Source: Hydnum rufescens UP504 (taxonomy: Eukaryota; Basidiomycota; Agaricomycetes; Cantharellales; Hydnaceae). From it: DNA of 62,479 nucleotides. Every line of letters starts with the position of its first letter. Within the stretch, counting starts at the first letter, position 1. The position numbers and the translations under genes are program-made. Under the pieces are notes generated by a model that made no database searches, was not told the origin of the DNA, and saw nothing but the letters and a program-made list of their open reading frames with translations. Positions 1-11,720 of the stretch are shown here, piece after piece. The stretch covers positions 63,777 to 126,255 of the forward strand of contig MU129051.1 of the NCBI GenBank assembly GCA_014904985.1. The letters are read 5' to 3'.

Positions 1-53
1 GTAACTTCCAGCCATAGCAATTATATTATTTCAGTCCTATTTGCACGGAAGGG

Positions 54-67
54 AGTGTTGCAACACT
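54..67. repeat. Palindrome at the left edge of the first KDZ element
   Basis: A perfect 14-bp palindrome, AGTGTTGCAACACT. It resembles the TGTAGCAACACT and GTGTAGCTACAC palindromes that cluster downstream of the transposase gene at 4064-4345. Similar short palindromes on both sides suggest subterminal transposase-binding repeats of one element about 4.3 kb long. That link is inference; the true terminus may lie before base 1. Confidence 0.4.
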
Positions 68-296
68 GTGCAATTCTTTAGCTTGTCATTGATTCGGACT
101 ATAGGTTTATTCAGCTACTGCCGAAGTCAGTCAGATCGGTGCATTAATGTGCATTAATGTGGTGCAACTCAATGTCTGCCAAGGTGGGTTTTTAGACTCG
201 GATTATAAGATATGCATGGGCCATGTTAGTGCATACAGGCTGCAGGAGTGAATCAATCCAATGACCGCCAAATGAATATAATCACTCAATGCGGGA

Positions 297-3200
297 GTGG
301 CCGAGCCCAGAAAGCGCCCAACTGTGGGTGACAAACCCACAACACAGAAAAAACAGGGGGGGGGGATATCGACATCAAAGGCGTTAAATTCTGAGTCATG
401 CAGTATGCAGCCACCAACTGCCGCCCACCATGGTGATTCAAATAATCGATTCACCCCCCGCCTCATACAGTCTCATGACAATCATCCTGTAACTCCTGCG
501 CGCAGGCCTTTTGAACTCTTCGACAGAAGTACTGCACGTCCACCACCAATCATCCCTCAAAAACGAAAAGTCGATGCTTTCATTCCCGTGATTCATGCTG
601 GGGGCCGGACTCTGTATCAGAGAAATACTCAGCTACTTCGTGCGAAGTGTAGTCATGCAGAAACTAGGACAGGTGAAAATGACTGACAGTGGTGCACCAG
701 TGGCTCCCGGTTCGATATCTCTGGACGATCTTGGTGCGAATGATGTATTTACTGAGTCTCCTGCTGTCCATTCTCCAACAAAATGAACATATCGCACAAC
801 GTCGGAGAAACGAACAGCATCTGCTAGGCGATGGAACATGATTCTCCCTCAGTTGGTGACACCATACGCAAAGCTCATGAGCGCAACTTCCAACGGGCAG
901 CACCCTGTGCCAACTTTCCACAGTTCGTGCACGAAAACTAACTGTAATGGACCCTCCGGGTGGAAACTTAAGGTTACATGTGTCTATACAAAGTGTTCGT
1001 CGATTTTCTTTCTATTTCTCATGGGTACTAACGTCCTAAATAATGTAGACCTCGAAGAGATTTACCTCGATGTTTGCAAATGTTGCCCCCGTGAGCCTTC
1101 AGCTCCTTGAGCGGGGCCTCTTTCCATCTGCCCCAGTGCGACCTACGCTCGCAGTCGATCTTGATCAGCTCGATCTTGTATCAACGCTGTTCATGGTCGG
1201 TGCCCCAAATGTCATGAACTGGGCCGAGACTCTCACGTCGTGCCTGGCAAGGAAGGGGTATGTGCTCGGGGGTCAGGTTAGTAGTCTACATTTGAAGCTT
1301 TGTGTTTCCCTCATCTTTTGAATCAACAGGACGTTCTTTGTTGTCGTTATGGCCGGGCGCTACAGTATTACCGAGTCATGATTGACATGGTGTCTCAGAC
1401 TGTCAATAACGCGATTGAATCCTCTCGGAAGCACCAGGCTCAAGGGGAACATGCTGTGATCCCACAGACGTTCAAATCGCTGGCCGGGAACCCCATCACA
1501 CATTCCTACTTCACCCAGGACGAGGACCACAAACCGTTGCATGACGGGAAGCGCCCGAGCCCTTATCTTCGCTCACGATGCCCAATCTGTTGTGGCGGTG
1601 ATACTTATTTAACCACAGATGGGTTGTACGTTATCAATTTAGAATACACTGGGACCAAAGCTAACTTTATATTGATTCTAGGCCCGATATACAGTTTTCT
1701 GGCGATGCGTGTTTCATGCAATCGCGTGAGTATGATGAACATGGGGTTCATGACCCTGCTCTCAGTGACTGTCCCCCACGCACTCTATTCATTTCACCAG
1801 AGGAGTGTGAGGCTATGAAATGCTACATAGAAGGGAAACGAAACAGCAAAGTCCCAAATGTAGATCGTGAGAATGGCATCGCTGTCGCAAACGAAATATC
1901 GGATCTTTGTGTGCAATCGTTTAATGTGGCGAATGAGGCTCGATCAAAGAGTAAGAAATCGAAATTCAACGATACAGGGCTTGTTGCAGCTGTTTGTCGC
2001 CATGACCGCGTCTGGTACCTTGTCAACATGACAGAGGCTGGCGAAAAGCAATATTATATGTTCGCCATACTGGACAAAATTTTTCAAGAGATTCCAGGGA
2101 ACTTTACAGTGGGATTTCTCCATGGATCTCGACATGTCAATATCACAGAAGCATGATGAAGGTACGTTGTCTTGTCATGTATTTCTACCTTGGGTAAATT
2201 CGGCTTAACAAACCATCCGCAGTGGAAGATCCTGCCCAAATGGGCGAACCGTATTCTTTTCGGTCTACCGGCATTGCATGCATACGGGCACCAGTTTGTG
2301 TGCCAGATTACGTATCATCCCCACAAAATCGAAGCCTTCGGATGCACAGATGGCGAGGGGACCGAATGGTTTTGGAACTCTATCAGCCCTTTGATTCGTG
2401 TTTGTCAAGTATCGGGGGTTCGTTTGCCATCATCTCAAGTGCCATTAAATGCATACTCATGACTCTGCAGTTTCACCAGCGTCTCTATACAATCGATACA
2501 AAACTCGCATATCTTGATCAACAAAACCTCAAGCGACTAGGCGGATGGCTTAGCCGACAATATCAGGATGCCACGAAAAAGATATCTGAAGTGGGAGTCC
2601 AGTTGGTCGAATTAGGAATACAGCCGTCCCAGTTGGACAACTTGGCACGGGACTGGAACGAGGCGAAACTCTACTACCAGGCCCAAATTCCAAGTGCGTC
2701 AATCTTCTCTATTCTTTAAAGTTCTCTGCTGACATTGCTCCACAGGCCGTGGGAGGCAAGGGATGGAAAAAGAGATCGAAGGTCTCCTCCGTCTCCGAGA
2801 CAGTCTTGAACTCGTTCGAGGCCATATTACCAAGGTCGGACGACAAATCGATGTTCTCGTTAGTGCTGGACGCATCGGCACTCCTCTCGGACTTCAGAAT
2901 GATGAACTTAGTGAATTGATGGAGCAGGAACGCATGATCGCGCACCGACTTTCCGCCAAAGAAGACAAACTGCTCAGCAAGTCATTGGACCAGAATCAAT
3001 TGGAGACGATGCTGCAGTCCAAATTGTACACCCAACTAATTCAGCTGCGTGTGACGCAGACTCAGCTTCAGGATGCCCTTTGTGCCCAGAAACACTCGTA
3101 CATGCAGAATATAGGCCATATTCATCTTCACCTAGGTAAGTCTAGTGCCCTCGAATAGGACGTGTTCATTTATACCTTCTGGAAGATCACCAGGCGCAAC

Positions 3201-4018
3201 GCACTGCACAAACCGACAAGAAGCTCAAACCCCGGATATATCGACTTCGCCGGAAATTCAATGAGCATGTCGAACGAGTTCTCCGCAGCTGGGACGAAGC
3301 TCCCGTGCATTGGAAAAAGCCTATTCCTGTGCCTAGTGATGGGATGTTTAACTTAGAATCTGACCACCCGATTCACCAACATTTCGGACCTCTCGACAGT
3401 CTCGACGGCTCCATTGGCACTCCTCCGCGTTGGCAAACGGACGAGGCATTCTTTGTGGCAGCCAGTGCCATGCACACACTCAAAGGTGCGCAGCAGGAAC
3501 TTAAGGTAATCACTCGAGAGAGGCGGGCACTTCAAGTATGGGCCCATGAGGAAAATGAGGCTATTCTCCATGCGTTACGGGAAGCTGGTGTGTGAAGTTG
3601 CGCTATGTTCGATGGTGCCATCGATCATGAGGCTCTTTTTTCCCCACTACTAGAACATGATGATGTACTCGTATACCACCTTAAACAGAGGAAGGCTGAA
3701 CACAACTATCTCGTAGAATGATGGCGCGGAGCTACAAAACACGTCCCATGTCTTGGTAATCCACCCAACTGGCCGGATTCGCGTGAACATACAACGATAA
3801 TGACTTGGGTGGGTACGGAGGTGAGTTTCCCAGCGGAACGTGAGGCGGGATGTGATCTCGATGGCGATGACGTCGATGACTCCAATCTGGAGGATCTTAT
3901 TAAGCCGGAACCGCCAGCCCTCCTCATCAGCGAGTTTTCAAGATTGATTGATGGGGAGGATGAGAGATTTGATGATGTAGACTCAGATACGGATGATGTT
4001 GACGTCGATCTTGAATGA
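297..4018 (+). CDS. KDZ-family DNA transposase, multi-exon, first copy (probably damaged)
   Basis: Transposase of the Kyakuja-Dileera-Zisupton superfamily, expected to cut and paste its own element in the nucleus. The chain can be followed through several exons: a basic N-terminus (MAEPRKR..), a CKCCP cysteine cluster near 1075, ERGLFPSAP, CPICCGG near 1590, the first acidic motif FSGDACF near 1700, HAYGHQFVCQ near 2275, and DGEGTEWFWNSI near 2350. A long coiled-coil C-terminal part follows (2480-3590), then an acidic tail ending at 4018. Introns with GT..AG ends are visible near 1279-1329, 1603-1680, 2161-2221 and 2694-2745. The second acidic motif, usually DIGCQ, is frameshifted near 2125 (it reads HGSRHV in frame). 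Exon joins at the 5' end (297-1070) are uncertain. CpG content is normal, unlike the second copy at 42.7 kb. Confidence 0.75.
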
Positions 4019-4063
4019 AAAAATTCTTTGTGCTTGCACATTTTTGAAGGCAAATACTGCTAT

Positions 4064-4345
4064 GTGTAGCTACACTGCTTCATTCAATACTCGCCCATAG
4101 ATGTAGCTACACTAAATAAATCAGGTAGAAACCATGTAGCTACACTATTTGAAGCACTCTATAGGGTGTAGCTACATGACTACCCTGAGGCACACAACTG
4201 TAGCTCCACTAATAGTCTAATTCAAAAATGTAGCAACACTACCCCTGAGCTCCCGGGGGCTCCGCCCCCAGACCCCCAGTGGTGCTACACTTCAGGTTGT
4301 GTAGCTACACTTATTTATATGGAACATTCTGACTGTAGCTCCACA
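4064..4345. repeat. Cluster of TGTAGCTACA palindromes, KDZ subterminal region
   Basis: About nine copies of a short palindrome follow the transposase stop codon. Perfect GTGTAGCTACAC lies at 4064-4075 and 4299-4310; TGTAGCTACACT or TGTAGCTACA lies near 4102, 4135 and 4167; degenerate forms (TGTAGCTCCACT, TGTAGCAACACT, GGTGCTACACT) lie near 4199, 4229, 4282 and 4334. A GC-rich hairpin GGGGGC-TCC-GCCCCC sits within the cluster at 4255-4269. Irregular spacing argues against a simple satellite and for clustered binding sites. Confidence 0.6.
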
Positions 4346-4657
4346 AAGGTACACATTCAGTCCTACCTTGTTAGGTTGACATCCGCACAGGACGAAGTCA
4401 ACCTAAGGAGGTTGCCGAAATGGGGGGCCTGAGGTGAGTCTGGGAGTCTCCAGCTGCAGGCTACGCTTTTGAAAAGGCATGGGTTTTCGTCATCAACCCC
4501 AATATCCATGTGGTACTCAACATTCAATGGCTCGGACCACAACATTGTTGTCAGATCATGAGGGCCGTACCACCACCTTTCTTGGTTCCTGTCATATTAG
4601 AGTGTGTCCTAGGATGCGTTGCCTTCACTGAACATTTTATAAAGCCTAGGCAATCTG

Positions 4658-5797
4658 TAGTCTGAGACCCCTTTGAATAGACAGAGGTGGGTACCAAATT
4701 GTATTGTTTGTTAAGGCACCAAATAAATCACGTGATTTGTGAGGATGAGGTCATAGGGAGATGGAAATGACTGGGGTGAAGAAGGACCCCTGCAAGCACT
4801 GTTAGAGGCGAGATCCAGCAGGCGACCCAAAGGACCCTGACTCCCAGTACAAATTCGGATGCAAATCCCAGACCAAATCCGGGAAATCGACTCTAGGCTC
4901 CTCACAGGCCATGAAAAACCGGGAATTCGCCCCTGGCCTCAAAAAATCTCAAAAATCTCAAAAAAATCCCTGACCTTCCCAAACTACTCCATGCATCCCC
5001 AGTGTTGTCCAAGGCAAGTGTACTCAACCCCACTATCATCTAAACTTCTCTTCCATCCTCCACCTTTTTCTCCTTGTCCAGGTCTTGGGCAGTGCTGATG
5101 GTAGAATAGCAATTCAGGCATTTGGGATTTGGTTGGCCAGGATAAGTCATTAAAGTGAGGCTGTTCAATTGCACTTTTCCAATAGTGCATACCAAGTTTC
5201 CTGGAGTAGTTAAGTACTGCAGGAAGCCATAAAGCAACATTCTGTAGGTATTTTAGAAGCCAAAAAAGAAACACACCTACCCAGGGTTGAACACAGAACA
5301 TTACTATAATAGTACCAAAGGCACTTGCATCCCACATTACTATAACACCATCCAGACCACACCTCTAGAGACGGGATTTCAGATCTAGCCTAGTTTGGTT
5401 GAAGAGCCAAATCCGTGAACCTACCCCTCACCTCACCGTTGGCCGACACCAAATTTTGGCTCCGGATCCGGGAATTTGCCCCTCGCATAATCTCAAAATC
5501 ACCCTCAAAATCCGGGAACCTTGGATCTCGCCTCTAACAGTGCTTGCAGGGGTCCTGGTGAAGACTGACTATCCCAAACATCGCCCTATGGTAGAAAGAA
5601 TATGAAAAATATCCAGAGCCAGTTCTTCACTGCCATTTTTCCGTCACCACGGCGCAATCGGGTTACCCGTAAGAATCACGTGATTTATTTGGGACCTTAA
5701 CCGCCATACATTTGGACGGCAATAGCCAATATAATTGGGTACTATGTTACGTCCATACAAAGCAATCCCAGCCTCTATATAGAGGCTGGTGTTCCTG
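4658..5797. mobile_element. 1140-bp insertion flanked by a 13-bp direct repeat (non-autonomous element)
   Basis: The sequence CCTAGGCAATCTG occurs immediately before (4645-4657) and after (5798-5810) this segment. The duplicate locus at 13.65-14.3 kb carries it once with nothing between, so that copy is an empty site. The segment has imperfect subterminal inverted repeats: CCAAATAAATCACGTGATT near 4720 is matched in reverse near 5675-5695, and GGGTACCAAATTGTATTG near 4690 is matched near 5730-5745. A perfect 22-bp palindrome, CCAGCCTCTATATAGAGG followed by CTGG, ends it at 5768-5789. No transposase is encoded. Once the nested element is removed it is about 360 bp, MITE-sized. A 13-bp duplication is long for most TIR superfamilies, so the class is open. 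Confidence 0.7.
4783..5556. mobile_element. Nested 774-bp non-autonomous TIR element, 8-bp target duplication
   Basis: The ends are perfect 34-bp inverted repeats (4783-4816 and 5523-5556), beginning AGGACCCCTGCAAGCACT. They are flanked by the 8-bp direct repeat GGTGAAGA at 4775-4782 and 5557-5564. Eight-base duplications are typical of hAT elements and are also reported for Zisupton/KDZ elements, so either transposase could have moved it. The interior has repeated A-rich CTCAAAAATCTC and CCGGGAA motifs near both ends and no credible gene. It lies inside the 1140-bp insertion, so it arrived later. Confidence 0.85.
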
Positions 5798-5834
5798 CCT
5801 AGGCAATCTGCCTTGTTGTCATACATACCTATTT

Positions 5835-6272
5835 CTACTTCCCACAAATGTAGCTGTAACACACCAGCTGGTCCCAGTATTCTTTGCTGCCACAGATCTG
5901 CGCAGGGGTATTGCTGGTGTTCGTGAAACATTCTCCTTCAAGGTCCCCCCTTCCACCGTCCTTGTAGAACTGCCAACGTCCATCGGGGCGTTTGTAAAAA
6001 TTCAACCGGCCCACCCCACAAAGCTTTCCTTTGGTATAGAAAAACTGGTCTGGGCGTTTGTCGGTAGATTCGGGCACCCCACCATGGTTACTCTACGATC
6101 GCCCTTCTGCAAGCAGTGGCAGTCGAAGTGATTCGAAGGACACCCTATAAGAAGATTGTTGGTATTGAGGAACCAATCGGGTTTTTCCAGTATAACGTGG
6201 AAGTCGGCAAGGGCGAAAGGCACGGTGAGCGCCGCCGTGACGAGGGAATGCGAGTGAATGGGCAAGTTTCAT
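5835..6272 (-). CDS. Small secreted protein of unknown function, copy 1 (frameshifted)
   Basis: Reading from the ATG at 6272, the product starts MKLAHSLAF and continues into a hydrophobic signal peptide ending near ALADF, then a mature region of about 120 residues with paired cysteines (GCPSNHFDCHC) and a C-terminal stretch ending SYICGK. The total would be about 145 residues, typical of fungal small secreted proteins. This copy has an extra base near 6243 and a second frame break near 6080. The copy at 13886-14322 is intact across those points but broken elsewhere. Because the two breaks are complementary, the functional gene is probably whole and the shifts are sequence errors or allelic damage. 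I do not recognise a family. Confidence 0.65.
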
Positions 6273-7101
6273 GGTAAGTGACGTATGCACTGCACGCACA
6301 TGCCGAGTCAAATATTAGCAAAAGACGGTGTGAGCAAGGTGATTAGTACGTACGATCGTGCCAATCGCACAGGAATGGGTTGAGAAGTGGGTGATGAACG
6401 TGCCGAGGGTAGTGGTTTGGAAAATGCATCGATGGACCCTATCTTTATGGATGAATATGACAATGGCCTCTACCATCCATGGCGATTAAGGGTCCGTTCG
6501 GATCCACCGACTATCGACGACAGTTCTTCGGGGATGGTGCCGAGAATTGTTCTTGGAGGGCCCCGCACTCACGCGCCAGTCGAGGTTCGATCGTGTTAAC
6601 CTAGTATTGATATTGTGTTATAATAGGATGCGAAACATGCAGCACATGAACAGTTTAAGATACTGACCAGCCGGTATGACGGCCAATACTCGTGATTGGG
6701 GAGCTTATTGACAATGATCTGTTCATCAGATAGAGGGCGAGAAATCTGATTCACATCCTGCGGCGTAGGCGCCGAGGGCGATCTGACTGAGACTAAATGA
6801 GGTCACAGCACAGGTGGCAGTGAACTCTAGTCGTTCGGATGGATTTAGATCCCCCAAAACCCGCCCCGGGCCGCCCGAGATTGTTTCATTCGCTGGGAGC
6901 TGGTGACAGTATACAATTTGTCACGACGTAATCCCCGCGGAGTTGCCGGTGGAGGTGCTAGAGAGCTCCATTTGTCCTTGAGTGCTTCCTCAAAGGCATG
7001 AAAGCCCGGAAGGTGTTGGGATTCAATCCCAGTTGTCAATCACGAAAACGATCTGCGTACGCGATTTCTCCTTTCTTAGATAGCCAACGGCAGAATCGCA
7101 C
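6273..7101. other. Non-coding flank shared by both copies of the duplicated locus
   Basis: This 830-bp stretch is repeated almost base for base at 14323-15152. Short open frames exist (6387-6599 +, 6845-7039 -), but neither has a recognisable motif, and conservation between the copies is equally high outside them. It includes the promoter side of the secreted-protein gene. I see no further feature. Confidence 0.5.
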
Positions 7102-9650
7102 GTGCTGCTGAGAACTGCCCAGATGGAATGCGAGTGCGTGCGCTTATGCTATTTGGTCCCTTCGCTGAAGGCTAACGAGTCTTCCATACGCCTACCTTTC
7201 AGACAGAGACCGTACTTACCACGCGTACTCGCATGATAACTCTGCTATCCACTACGGACTCGATGCGTATGCGTCGTTCTCGCCTCTCTCTTGATGTTTG
7301 TCTCTTCTAACTCGGTCGCGCCTACGAGGCGCGCTCCCACTCAATCGCTCTGAATCAGCCCTACCACTCCCCGTCACATGTGTTGTCGTTGCATCTCTAT
7401 TTCTCTTTTATTCTCTCTTATTTTTTTTAACCAGGGCCCCTGTCAACAAATCAGCTATCGCGCGCAACCTTCTTGTATGCCCACGTACATGCAGGTATGG
7501 CGCTCTTCTGGCTTTCACGTCGCACTGTTTACCTCGCTTCTTCTAAGACCAATATGACTGTACTCAGCGTGTCACGAATTGGAATCCGTAGGACGAAATT
7601 GAGGTTGCTGACTCCAGTCGTGCTGACTCTAATTTTATTCCTTTTCCTCAAAGGAGCACATTTCAATAGCAGCAAGATATAAAATCGCCCTGTTTGAGAG
7701 GAAGTCCGGTCAACATCCATCCATATGCGATTTCCTCTCGCAATGCACTCGTGCATACCCCACTGGGACAAACACTACACACTATCCGCATGGCCCTCAG
7801 CGCCGATCCGCTGTCGTCCCGCCACGCCTGCCGCGAGATATACACGCTCGCTTTACCGGACCCAAGCAAGCACTGCGCGTCCATCAAGTCGACGCAGCAA
7901 CGAACAATGAGTCAAGCAGGCATAAAGCCTATTGTGACCAATGGCTGGGAAGACTTTGCGCGATCTGAAGAACGTGCCGGAACTACTGTTTCACCCCCCG
8001 AGGACACCCGATCGACAGTCTTAGGCGGCCTTTGCAGGTGGTACCACCATTCTTCAATGACCTGCACGTTTGTGGTCTTCTCTTTCTGAGGAGAAACTCG
8101 TCTGGTCTCATTTTTGGCTTCTGGAACACTGTGTCTTGGGGGGCCGTTGAAGGGTCCGACGAATTTCGGGGAGAAGAGCAGGCGACCCCGCCACCGCAGT
8201 ATGCCCTGGAGAGAACGACGCCACAGGTCGGATTCGCGAGTTGGATCCGACGCACCGTAATAAACAAACCTTAGCTACTCATTGCTCTGTCCTGAATCGA
8301 TGTGGTACGCACTTCATCACCACGAGGTCTCTCAGCTCCGTCCTGTTTTCCAAATATGATGCTGATGTCGACCGCGACGTAGGTAGGCATGGACTCATGC
8401 CACTTTTGTTAAAGTATTACTTGTAGCGTATTGGCTCCTCATCTGTTGCAACTCGTAGTGCTCCTACTCATTCAGCTCGAATGTCGAAGTCGGAGTTGTC
8501 TGCACCGGTTGCACTGGATATGCGGCAGCTGACAACACTGGATACCGCGCCAAGTCGAGATGCGTGCTGGCCAGTCCACGCAGACGACGACACCACAGCC
8601 AAACGCTTCCAATGCCCACACCATGGGGGGCGTTCATCTGCAGGGCTGCGATGGACCGACGTGTCTTAGCCCACCCCCGAGTTATACGAAAGAGCCTGAA
8701 CCCAAACGCATACCCAGTTATCTCCCTGAACCCTCCATCGTCATGCGGCATCGTAACCGGATTCCTTCTTATTTATGTACTATTCTCCCAACAGCGCCAG
8801 GCGGGAGCCCCACCCACGCACCAGCATCATGACTACCGAAGGACTTCTCCTTCCTGCTGCAAGAATCCGACTTCCAGATGCTCACGACGGCATCCACGCC
8901 TCTTAGTCCTGATTCGGCATCCTCAATCGCCCAGCCCGGGGATGCAGAGGAGGGTTGTGGAACATCCCAGTGGAATCAGGCGGTGGCGAGACAGTGACGT
9001 CCATCATCCCGTCATCACTCCGGTTTTCAGCCGCGCGGCCTGAGCGACAAGGGCGCTTTCTTCGTCATATATTATTAGCAAGCTGCTGTTCGTGTCGCAT
9101 GTACACAAACTCCTAAGATTTCGAACGGACCTGTCGTACGTAATCATTTCCCATCTCCAATGTGCACTCTACGCGAGATCGCGGACTTAGATGAGAACCG
9201 GCGATACAAGTATGTGTGTCACATTTCCATCCAAAGTCGGTGATAGTCAACTGGTCCTTAAAAGAGGCGTGCAGGTGAGCGACATCAGGCTAGCTCGCGG
9301 AGGTGACCCAATCAATACGAAACCTGTAAACGCAGAGCGGAAGTGGGGGTGGAGACCGGAACTTAACATCATCAACTTATCCCATCTTGAGCAAGCTACC
9401 AAAAGCACATTTACAGTCACATATGTTACAGTCACTACCCAACTGGCCTGGGCTTGTTCTGGAACCGCGAAAACAAGTTGAACGACTTTGCTACTCTTAT
9501 TTGCGCAGCAAAACCAAGTTCCTCCAAGCCGTATACATTCTCCTCCGACGACTGCGACAAACCGATCGACAAATATAGTGAACACCCTGCACTCCGGCAC
9601 GCATCTGCTGGCTGACGCATGAATTCGAGGTGGCCTGAAATAAGACTGGC

Positions 9651-10205
9651 TCAGAGCAGTGACAACAAGAGCTGCTCCAGAGGGTTTCGGAGGCGCGTCA
9701 TCGAACGAGGCTTCGTCATGGGTGGTGATGATGCCAATCTACCCTCAGAGGCTGCAGATCGCTGTCCTCGCGACGTCCTTGTGCGCCGTACTCCAGATGG
9801 CAGTCCGATTGTTTCAATCCAGTAGACCGCCCTTGCGACTGTTCTGCGGGCCAGAAGGGGGCGCCCCCAGAAAAGCCCCGTCTGTACCAATTGAGCTGGT
9901 GTAGTAACGAGCTGGAATTCCACGCCACTCCCAATCACTGGTGGTCCCTGGAGTTTCGGCGATAAGACGGGCCGAAGGGTGAGTGGACCATAGAAACCTT
10001 TAACGACCTCCGATGATTGGATCGTGACATATGCCTTTAGAATCATCGCGAAGGCATGCGCCGAGCGAGCATGAGCCTTTCGGCGCGGCAGGGAAGAGGA
10101 TTCGAGGATTTGAGTTCCAACGAGCCAGTAATATGTCTTCATCTGGCAGGGGATGTTGGTATGGTACCCCCCAGAATGGTACGTATGGCCAGTGATTAAG
10201 GGCAA
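9651..10205 (-). CDS. Hypothetical protein, 184 codons
   Basis: This is the longest uninterrupted frame in 7.1-11.1 kb. It contains GHTYHSGGYHTN near the start and a basic C-terminal half rich in Arg, Ser and Pro. No domain, signal peptide or membrane segment is evident. It overlaps frames of similar size on the opposite strand, and nothing shows that it is expressed. It may be the remnant of a coding exon or chance in GC-rich DNA. Confidence 0.2.
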   Translation of the reverse strand: MPLITGHTYHSGGYHTNIPCQMKTYYWLVGTQILESSSLPRRKAHARSAHAFAMILKAYVTIQSSEVVKGFYGPLTLRPVLSPKLQGPPVIGSGVEFQLVTTPAQLVQTGLFWGRPLLARRTVARAVYWIETIGLPSGVRRTRTSRGQRSAASEGRLASSPPMTKPRSMTRLRNPLEQLLLSLL

Positions 10206-10599
10206 TAATTGAACGGGCTAGTCCGGATAGTCCGTCCGAGACATTTCGGTGAGCCGGACCTGGTTCCCGAGACAAACGCTTCCGAAAAGCGTCCACGTTG
10301 ACGAATAGATAGATGACGCAATGGTGACCAGCCGACATCTCTAGTTACACCGTACTGCCCACATATATGCTTTGGATGAAAGGACGTCCACAACAATCAC
10401 ACGAGTTCAGGAACACTGGGTCGGCAATCCTTGCAAGCTGAGACTCACACGCGGCATCACCCTAATCTTGTGCGACCATCGAGCCCAACGTTAGATAGCA
10501 TGTCGCGCCATTCCTACAACCCATAAGAATAAGTCAGTCGTATGCGCCGAAGTTGGCAAGGAACGCCCATAATACCCCGCGCAGATGAAGGGCCTGGAA

Positions 10600-11050
10600 A
10601 TTGGTGCTCGTTATGCATACCCCACCGCTACTTGTTGGCCTGAGTCACCACTTTCTGACATGACCATTGTCATGCTGTCGTACCGACCACAATTGATCTT
10701 CCTGCTTGCCTCGCCATTCTTCAGCTTCTCCTTGCTCGAGTTCCACACCTTCCAACAAAAATCATTTTGCCACGAGGAAGCGCGACAGCCTATGCACAGA
10801 TTCAAATGTGGTCACTTGAATGTCGCAGGCGACCAGATTCCGCACCAAGTGAAGGTCGCGTAGGGCATGTGAGGCTAAAGGGATTCGGTGGCGCGTGGGG
10901 ACGCGGAACTCGGTGTCATCGATCGATTTCTTCTTTCGATAAAGTGTCTGTGCCTTGAGGCAGGGGTGTTCTGTGGTAAACGGTGGAGAAGCGTCCTCTG
11001 AGTGAGTGGCTGGCTGGGGTACATTCAGTAAGGGGTGTCTGCGAAGAGTC
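10600..11050 (-). pseudogene. Remnant of an uncharacterised gene, related to 22.9-23.5 kb
   Basis: The minus strand encodes a stretch (LRDLHLVRNLVACDIQV, then a segment like SVHRLSRFLVAK) that aligns with LTYPLLLRNLLAHDVQV and the segment after it at 22955-23230. DNA similarity is visible along roughly 10690-11000, for example GAGTTCCACACCTTCCAA against GAGTTCCACACCCTCTAA. Both copies are broken into short frames. The shared protein segment is Leu/Val-rich with no motif I recognise. The copy here keeps many CpGs; the other is CpG-poor. Confidence 0.45.
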
Positions 11051-11695
11051 ATGAGAATTGACGAACAACAATGAGAATAGCACGCGTGCTGCGCCTAGAA
11101 ATCCGTGCTACCCACATCGAGATCAGCCCTGCTTCGACTTCAGCCTCAGTCAGGCAACAGGAGACCAAGTGCCTTGTCAACAGCCATCGCATCACTGTCA
11201 CTCTCATCATCCACTGTGGATATCTGAATAAATGAGTGCAATGAAGACAAATTGGCCTCGATGGACGGGTGCGCTGTGATGATACGGTATCTTTCACAGG
11301 ATCCCATATCTGACCCAGAGTCAGGAACCGAGTCACCATCTCTTTCGGAGGGCGAGCAGTTTGGAATCGGATTCATCAGAAGACGTTGAAGACACGATGA
11401 GAATAGTGAAGAATTTGCGGATCTCACAGGAAGAGCGCCTGGTCTACATGTGCCCATCCCTGTCGATGCCCTTCCTCTGGGAGAATGAGGGCGCCGTGCT
11501 TCGCGATCCTCATTAACATTGGATGGGCGAAGGGAGGTTGCATCCATTCGATCATGCCCTGCTCCGCTGGGAAGAAAAGTTTGCCTCGGCGTGGGCTTCT
11601 TCGGTCGAATGTGCTTTCTCTTCCACACACTTTGGGCTTGGTCATTTCTCTTGTGCTCAGTGACCCACCTCTGGATTGCTTCGGGCATTGTCCAC

Positions 11696-11720
11696 NNNNN
11701 NNNNNNNNNNNNNNNNNNNN
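11696..11720. other. Assembly gap (25 N)
   Basis: A run of 25 N, a conventional placeholder, so the true distance is unknown. It sits exactly where the two versions of the duplicated locus stop matching. Any reading frame that crosses it (for example minus strand 11146-11796) is unreliable. Confidence 0.99.

Larger units (their letters stand above)
7102..11695. other. About 4.6-kb segment absent from the second copy of the locus
   Basis: In the duplicate locus, the equivalent of base 7101 is followed directly by the equivalent of base 11721. This segment is therefore an insertion in one version or a deletion in the other. CpG content is normal and many short open frames occur on both strands, but no transposase, reverse transcriptase or terminal repeat could be recognised. 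Its right end is hidden by the N gap. It contains a weak 184-codon frame and a gene remnant related to one at 22.9 kb, listed separately. Confidence 0.55.
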
